DNA of 64,000 nucleotides from NORP23 sp050302475. GTDB lineage: Bacteria; Pseudomonadota; Alphaproteobacteria; Rhodobacterales; Rhodobacteraceae. Every line of letters starts with the position of its first letter. Position 1 is the first letter of the stretch. Location of the stretch: NCBI GenBank assembly GCA_050302475.1, contig JBNLBF010000009.1:36156-100155 (forward strand), read 5' to 3'. Below, piece after piece: positions 59,713 through 64,000 of this stretch. The notes beneath the pieces were generated by a model. It had not been told where the DNA came from. It saw nothing but the letters and a program-made list of their open reading frames with translations, and made no database searches. Made by a program: the position numbers and the translations under genes.

Positions 59713-61018
59713 GCCCGTATTTCGCCATCTTCTCGTTCAGCGTGCGACGCGGGACGGACATTTCCTCCATCACGGCCGCCACGGACCCTTTGTTCCGGCG
59801 CAACGCATTTTCGATTAACATCCGTTCAAATGCTTCAACATGTTCCTTCAAGGGTTTGTTTCCGCTAGGTATTCCGGCATCCTGGAGACCTTCTTCCGCC
59901 AACAGCGCAGCGATATTCGATTCCTCGCGTCGGGCCTGCAGGACCGCGCGTTCCGCAAGGTTCTGTAACTGACGGATATTGCCGGGCCATGGGGCGTGCA
60001 GCAGACTGGCGGCGTCGGACGCAGCAAGCTCCGGCGTATCGCAGCCATAATCCTCAGCATAAAGCTGGAGAAAACGGTTAAACAGCAGCAGGATATCCTC
60101 GCCCCGGTCCCGAAGGGTGGGGATCACCATCTCCATCCCGGCGAGGCGGTAATAGAGGTCATCGCGCAATACCTCGCGCGTTTCGTCCGCCGACTGGCCC
60201 GAAACCGCGAATATCCGGAAGATATTCGCGCCATCCTCGGAAATCTCTTCAAGCTTGGTCAATAGCTTCGCCTGTGTTTTCTCGGGCAGAAGGTTGATAT
60301 TTTCGAGACATAGCGTTGTCGGTTCGGTCATCGAAAATGCCGGGCGGTATTCGCCACTTTCGGCGGGACCAAACAGACGGGCGTTCAGTTCCTCTTCCTC
60401 CATCGCGCCGCAATTGATGACGACGAAAGGTTTGCCCTGACGCGCACCGGCGGCGTGAATGGCCCGTGCCACAAGGCTTTTACCTGTGCCGGTCTCGCCG
60501 GTGATCATAATATTTCCATCGGCCTGTGCCAGGTCCAGGATATCCTCTCGCAGTTTTTCCACCTGCGGGCTGGATCCCATCAGCTTGCGCATCAGGATTG
60601 AGCCATCCGACAATTCGCGGCGCAGCGCCCGGTTGTCCATGACCAGACGGCGGGCCTCGATCGCATGTCGCACCAGATCTGACAGGCGCTCGGGATCAAA
60701 AGGTTTTTCGACGAAGTCATAAGCACCGATACGCATAGCCTCGACCGCCATCTGCACATCACCGTGACCGGTGATCAGAATGACCGGCAACGTCGAATCG
60801 ACAGTCTGGAATTTTTTCAGCAGCTCCATCCCGTCCATGCCCGGCATCCGAATGTCAGACAGAACGATCCCGGGAAAATTCGACCCGATGGATTCGAGCG
60901 CTTTGGCAGCATTCTCGTAGCTTTCTGTCCGATACCCGCTCAGTTCCAGCCACTGGCTGATCGAGGCCCGCATATCTGCCTCGTCATCGATAATCGCTAC
61001 CCGTAATTTCTCAGCCAT
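59690..61018 (-). CDS. dctD: DctD-like NtrC-family response regulator, sigma-54 motifs degenerate
   Basis: A 442-residue regulator: receiver domain with phospho-acceptor Asp55 and Lys105, AAA+ domain (about 145-370), and a Fis-type HTH at the end (GSVAAVMEEMSVPRRTLNEKM). Walker A is intact (GETGTGKS, 174-181). The GAFTGA loop that touches sigma-54 is missing: after NARLFG, positions 218-228 read PAESGEYRPAF. The Walker B expected as TLFLDEI reads TLCLENI (235-241). It therefore probably does not activate sigma-54 promoters in the usual way. The ATG at 61018 overlaps the dctB stop by one base. Confidence 0.88.
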   Translation of the reverse strand: MAEKLRVAIIDDEADMRASISQWLELSGYRTESYENAAKALESIGSNFPGIVLSDIRMPGMDGMELLKKFQTVDSTLPVILITGHGDVQMAVEAMRIGAYDFVEKPFDPERLSDLVRHAIEARRLVMDNRALRRELSDGSILMRKLMGSSPQVEKLREDILDLAQADGNIMITGETGTGKSLVARAIHAAGARQGKPFVVINCGAMEEEELNARLFGPAESGEYRPAFSMTEPTTLCLENINLLPEKTQAKLLTKLEEISEDGANIFRIFAVSGQSADETREVLRDDLYYRLAGMEMVIPTLRDRGEDILLLFNRFLQLYAEDYGCDTPELAASDAASLLHAPWPGNIRQLQNLAERAVLQARREESNIAALLAEEGLQDAGIPSGNKPLKEHVEAFERMLIENALRRNKGSVAAVMEEMSVPRRTLNEKMAKYGLSRADYV

Positions 61019-62763
61019 CAAGCGGCACCTTTCATGTCTTCATCAGAATAGGGAAGGGTCATGGTGAATATCGCGCCTACCGGCGTTGCGTTCCGACCGG
61101 TCAGTTTGCCCCCCATTTCCGAGACAAACCCCGCCGAGATCGCAAGCCCTAGCCCAACCCCTTCGCCCGGCTTCTTGGTGGTCGAGAAGGGTTCAAACAA
61201 AGTCTCGGGATCTTCGATCCCAGTGCCGTTATCCTGCACCGACAATGTAACCTTCTCGCCAACGTCCACCGTTATAGTTATCTTTTTGTCATCAACGGAG
61301 TTCACCGCGTCCAACGCATTTCGCAGCAGATTAACAATGATTTGCTCGACTCGAACAGGGTCCGCGAACACAAAGGCCGGCCGATCGGCGATATTCCGCA
61401 CGATTGTCGCCTGAGTCTGGCCAAGTTGCGGAGACATCATCTGCAAGGCAGAGGTCACACAATCCCTGAGATCGACACGCACCTTCGTGTTATCATCCTT
61501 GCGGGCGTGCGATTTAAGCTGCCGGGTGATTGCCCCCATACGTTCGATCAGGTCGTCAATCCGCTGAAAACTGCTAAGCGCTTCCTGTGCACGATTGCGC
61601 TGCATCAGGACCTTGGCTCCGGCCAGATAGGTCCGCATGGCAGCCAGTGGCTGGTTCAATTCGTGACTGACGGCGGCCGACATCTGGCCGAGAGTCGCCA
61701 GTTTCGACGCCTGTTCCAGCGATTGCTCGGCGCTTTCCAGTTCTTTCTCCGCTTTCTGACGTTGTTCAATTTCAGCCGAGAGGCGCGCGTTCAGTCGACG
61801 CAATTCCCCCGATTCCTGTCGAACCTGAACCGACTCCCGTCGTGCTCGTCTGGAAATGAAATAGAAAATACTCGCCGCCAGCATCGCCAATAGCATTAGT
61901 TCCAGCGCGATAATGGCATTCACGCGTGCCTGAACATTTTCCATCGATGCAAAATAGCTGAGCTTCCAGCCCAGAAACCCGATCCGGACCTCGCTGACCA
62001 ACAACCGCTCTCCTTCAATATAGACGAAGGCTTGTGGTGCATCTTCGGGATCGGTACCAAACAACCGTTCCGCCGGACTGGGACGATAGTTGGATTGCAT
62101 CACCTCGGTCAGAGTCTGACGACGCCAATCGAGATTTGTCGACAATAGAATATTTCCCGCGGAATCGGTCAGAACAGCCTCTGCCGACCCGCTGCGCCAA
62201 AGCTGTTCCAGCCGATGGAGGTCAACCTCGACCACCACCACACCGATGGACTGGTTTCCGGATACAACCTTGCGCGCATAAAAGAACCCTTCGGAAAGTC
62301 CGTCGTTCGTTTCCACATGGAATATTGTGTCGGATTCGCGCAACGCCCGTACGAAAAACTCCGGCCTCTGTGCCTGTCCCAGTTCCCGCCGCTCGCTGGC
62401 GGCGACGACCCTGCCGTCAATATCCATCAGAAATATGGATGCAGCGGCCAGATCTTCCTGCAACGAGATCAGACGGGCCGACGTATTGGTGTAATCCTGT
62501 GATTGCAGATTGGAAATGATTGAGGGATCACGCGACAGCAACAGAGGCACATAGGCATTGCGTTGCAGCGCCGAGGATACAGAGTTGGCGTAAAGCGTCG
62601 CACGTTGCAGCGACTGGTTCCGTTGATCAATGGTGAAGCGATCCGTCAGGAAACTGTTGGAAAACCACAGGACAACCAAGGTCAGGATCAGCCCAAGCCA
62701 CACCGCCACCTGCGTGGGGCGGATGTTGGTAAGCATCGGGAACCTGTCAGTCAGTCGTTTCAT
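61018..62763 (-). CDS. dctB: DctB-like membrane sensor histidine kinase
   Basis: A 581-residue inner-membrane kinase. Two membrane helices (about residues 19-38 and 282-304) enclose a periplasmic double-Cache/PAS sensor region of the C4-dicarboxylate type. A coiled coil leads to the H-box SHELNQPLAAMRTY, followed by N-box NLLRNALDAV, QDNGTGI and GVGLGLAIS. It should phosphorylate the DctD-like regulator encoded just downstream with a one-base overlap. No dct transporter genes lie in the window. Confidence 0.92.
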   Translation of the reverse strand: MKRLTDRFPMLTNIRPTQVAVWLGLILTLVVLWFSNSFLTDRFTIDQRNQSLQRATLYANSVSSALQRNAYVPLLLSRDPSIISNLQSQDYTNTSARLISLQEDLAAASIFLMDIDGRVVAASERRELGQAQRPEFFVRALRESDTIFHVETNDGLSEGFFYARKVVSGNQSIGVVVVEVDLHRLEQLWRSGSAEAVLTDSAGNILLSTNLDWRRQTLTEVMQSNYRPSPAERLFGTDPEDAPQAFVYIEGERLLVSEVRIGFLGWKLSYFASMENVQARVNAIIALELMLLAMLAASIFYFISRRARRESVQVRQESGELRRLNARLSAEIEQRQKAEKELESAEQSLEQASKLATLGQMSAAVSHELNQPLAAMRTYLAGAKVLMQRNRAQEALSSFQRIDDLIERMGAITRQLKSHARKDDNTKVRVDLRDCVTSALQMMSPQLGQTQATIVRNIADRPAFVFADPVRVEQIIVNLLRNALDAVNSVDDKKITITVDVGEKVTLSVQDNGTGIEDPETLFEPFSTTKKPGEGVGLGLAISAGFVSEMGGKLTGRNATPVGAIFTMTLPYSDEDMKGAA

Positions 62764-62865
62764 TGCGCCCAGAGATAAGGACTCGGTAACATTCCCTCAA
62801 GCTTCTTTGATTGGCCGGGGCGTTCAATTCATCGTAGGGTTTTACCAGTTTGATAGGGGAAAGTA

Positions 62866-63834
62866 ATGCATTATCACCGCCGGCCCCGCTGGGCACTTAA
62901 AGAAAACCTCGTAACTAACGAGGAAATATTCCTTAATCGACGCGCAGTATTGGCAGGAATGGGCCTCAGCGCCGGGCTATTGGCGACGGGGCAGAAAGCA
63001 AGCGCCGCCATGATGCCGGAGGAGCCGTACAGCCCCGCGCCAACCCTGAACAGCGCTTTTGCAGATGCCGGACGCGCGGTGACGGATGAATCCATCACAT
63101 CGCAATACAACAATTTCTACGAATTTGGTTCGTCCAAACGTATCGCACGGGAAGCACAAAATCTCACCACCGATAACTGGACAATTGAAATCGACGGGAT
63201 GGTATCGGAGCCCATGACCATTGGGATCGAGGACCTGTTGAAAAAGGTCAATGTCGAAGAACGAATCATCCGGCATCGCTGTGTTGAAGCCTGGTCGATG
63301 GTTGTCCCCTGGATCGGTTTCCCGATGGCGGAGTTGGTAGCACTGGCCAACCCCACCTCGGACGCCAAATATATTCGTTTCGAAACCTTCATGGACACCG
63401 ACATCAGCCGCGAGCAGCGCGCCAGCTGGTATCCGTGGCCCTATGTCGAAGGCTTCGCCATGGCCGAGGCGCAAAACGAACTGGCCTTCATGGTCGTCGG
63501 CGCTTACGGCAAGGTTCTGCATAAACAGTTCGGCGCACCACTTCGGGTACATATGCCATGGAAATATGGCTTCAAGTCGATCAAATCCATCGTCAAGGTC
63601 AACTTTACGGATCAGCAACCGCTGGGTTTCTGGGAGGAATTACAAGCCAAGGAATATGGATTCTGGGCCAATGTGAATCCCGAAGTCGGTCATCCACGGT
63701 GGTCACAGGCGACGGAACAACCCTTGGCTGGTGGAGACCGAATTCCGACGCTTCCTTACAACGGCTATGCTGAAGAGGTCGCACATCTTTATGATGGAAT
63801 GGAAGCCCAGTACGGGGATCGTCTTTACCGTTAA
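62866..63834 (+). CDS. msrP: Protein-methionine-sulfoxide reductase catalytic subunit MsrP
   Basis: Periplasmic molybdoenzyme of 322 residues that repairs oxidised methionines. A Tat signal (NRRAVLAGMG, Arg25-Arg26) precedes the Mo-cofactor domain; Cys139 in RHRCVEAWSMVVPW is the molybdenum ligand, and KYGFKSIKSI is typical. The start at 62866 has AGGGGAAA upstream. Its usual membrane partner msrQ does not follow: the next gene, purQ, is on the other strand and overlaps the msrP stop by four bases. Moco genes moaC and moeA lie earlier in the window. Confidence 0.95.
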   Translation: MHYHRRPRWALKENLVTNEEIFLNRRAVLAGMGLSAGLLATGQKASAAMMPEEPYSPAPTLNSAFADAGRAVTDESITSQYNNFYEFGSSKRIAREAQNLTTDNWTIEIDGMVSEPMTIGIEDLLKKVNVEERIIRHRCVEAWSMVVPWIGFPMAELVALANPTSDAKYIRFETFMDTDISREQRASWYPWPYVEGFAMAEAQNELAFMVVGAYGKVLHKQFGAPLRVHMPWKYGFKSIKSIVKVNFTDQQPLGFWEELQAKEYGFWANVNPEVGHPRWSQATEQPLAGGDRIPTLPYNGYAEEVAHLYDGMEAQYGDRLYR

Positions 63835-64000
63835 GCGCTGACCAGCGCTCCGGCTAAGGATTCAAACAGCCGCGTCCCGTCATTCCCGCCAAGCTTGGGA
63901 TCGTTTAGGCGTTCGGGATGCGGCATCATGCCCATCACCCGACGATTTTCCGATAGTACACCGGCGATGTCAGCGGTCGAACCGTTCGGGTTTTCTGTGT
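63831..64000 (-). CDS. purQ: Phosphoribosylformylglycinamidine synthase glutaminase subunit PurQ (3' end, partial)
   Basis: The last 56 codons of a gene that continues past the right edge. The translated end reads ENPNGSTADIAGVLSEN, then RVMGMMPHPER with the class I glutaminase His/Glu pair, and finishes FESLAGALVSA. This matches the PurQ C-terminus (small FGAM synthetase of the PurLQS type), which supplies ammonia in purine synthesis. Confidence 0.88.
   Translation of the reverse strand, partial: TENPNGSTADIAGVLSENRRVMGMMPHPERLNDPKLGGNDGTRLFESLAGALVSA

Noticed and set aside
59690..61018. dctD as a frameshifted pseudogene
   Set aside because: The frame is intact from receiver to HTH, and the altered motifs are clean substitutions, so loss of function by decay is not supported.

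Overview
This window looks like chromosomal DNA of an alphaproteobacterium of the Rhodobacterales (Roseobacter group). I infer this from gene order and family types: dxr-rseP-bamA-skp-fabZ-lpxA-lpxI-lpxB, trpGDC-moaC-moeA-lexA with a GTTC-N7-GTTC SOS box, an NDUFA12-type complex I protein next to an mlaD-like gene, RNase E with an acidic insert in its S1 domain, and an apparently split B12-dependent methionine synthase. It is mostly dense housekeeping sequence. I see no phage, insertion sequence or CRISPR array.

Layout. 1-8086 (+): isoprenoid precursor and outer-membrane biogenesis operon. 8076-11316 (-): ybaK, gltA, gltX. 11329-13437 (+): comEC-like gene without the usual C-terminal nuclease motif. 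13454-18267 (-): lexA, moeA, moaC, trpC, trpD, trpG. 18389-19675 (+): a secreted divergent polysaccharide deacetylase. 19759-23135 (-): trpE and a PpiD/SurA-like foldase. 23254-25065 (+): ABC-F ATPase. 25109-26143: divergent cupredoxin and cytochrome c genes sharing a perfect FNR-type palindrome. 26183-28162 (-): parE. 28243-29675 (-): four tandem copies of a tiny membrane-protein gene, each with its own terminator. 29758-32358 (+): overlapping glycosyltransferase, DUF3445 and endonuclease/phosphatase genes. 32433-36401: peroxiredoxin, cbpM-cbpA, glnA, glnB. 36558-38735: nnrD/E fusion with a low-GC core, and a DUF2314 protein. 38886-43824 (+): tRNA-Leu, tig, clpP, clpX, NDUFA12, mlaD, DUF2155. 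43788-47115 (-): aat, accC, accB, a DsbA-family gene. 47188-48333 (+): aminotransferase. 48347-50740 (-): rne. 51227-59712 (+): mrcA, prfB, rnd, a cobK-like gene, sufE, a homocysteine methyltransferase, a corrinoid protein, DUF1638. 59690-62763 (-): dctD-dctB, with a dctD that has lost its sigma-54 contact motif. 62866 to the end: msrP (+) and the 3' end of purQ (-).

How the genes work together. The first block supplies lipid A, fatty acids and the beta-barrel assembly machine. tig-clpP-clpX and cbpA-cbpM serve protein quality control. glnB-glnA controls and performs ammonium assimilation. The block at 56117-59712 combines B12 and Fe-S related proteins with homocysteine methylation.

The points most worth following are the four-copy small-protein array, the DctD-like regulator lacking GAFTGA and a normal Walker B, the split methionine synthase module with its DUF1638 partner, the FNR site between the redox genes, and the compositional mosaic in nnrD/E. 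All calls come from reading the sequence and recalled family knowledge; no database search was run.
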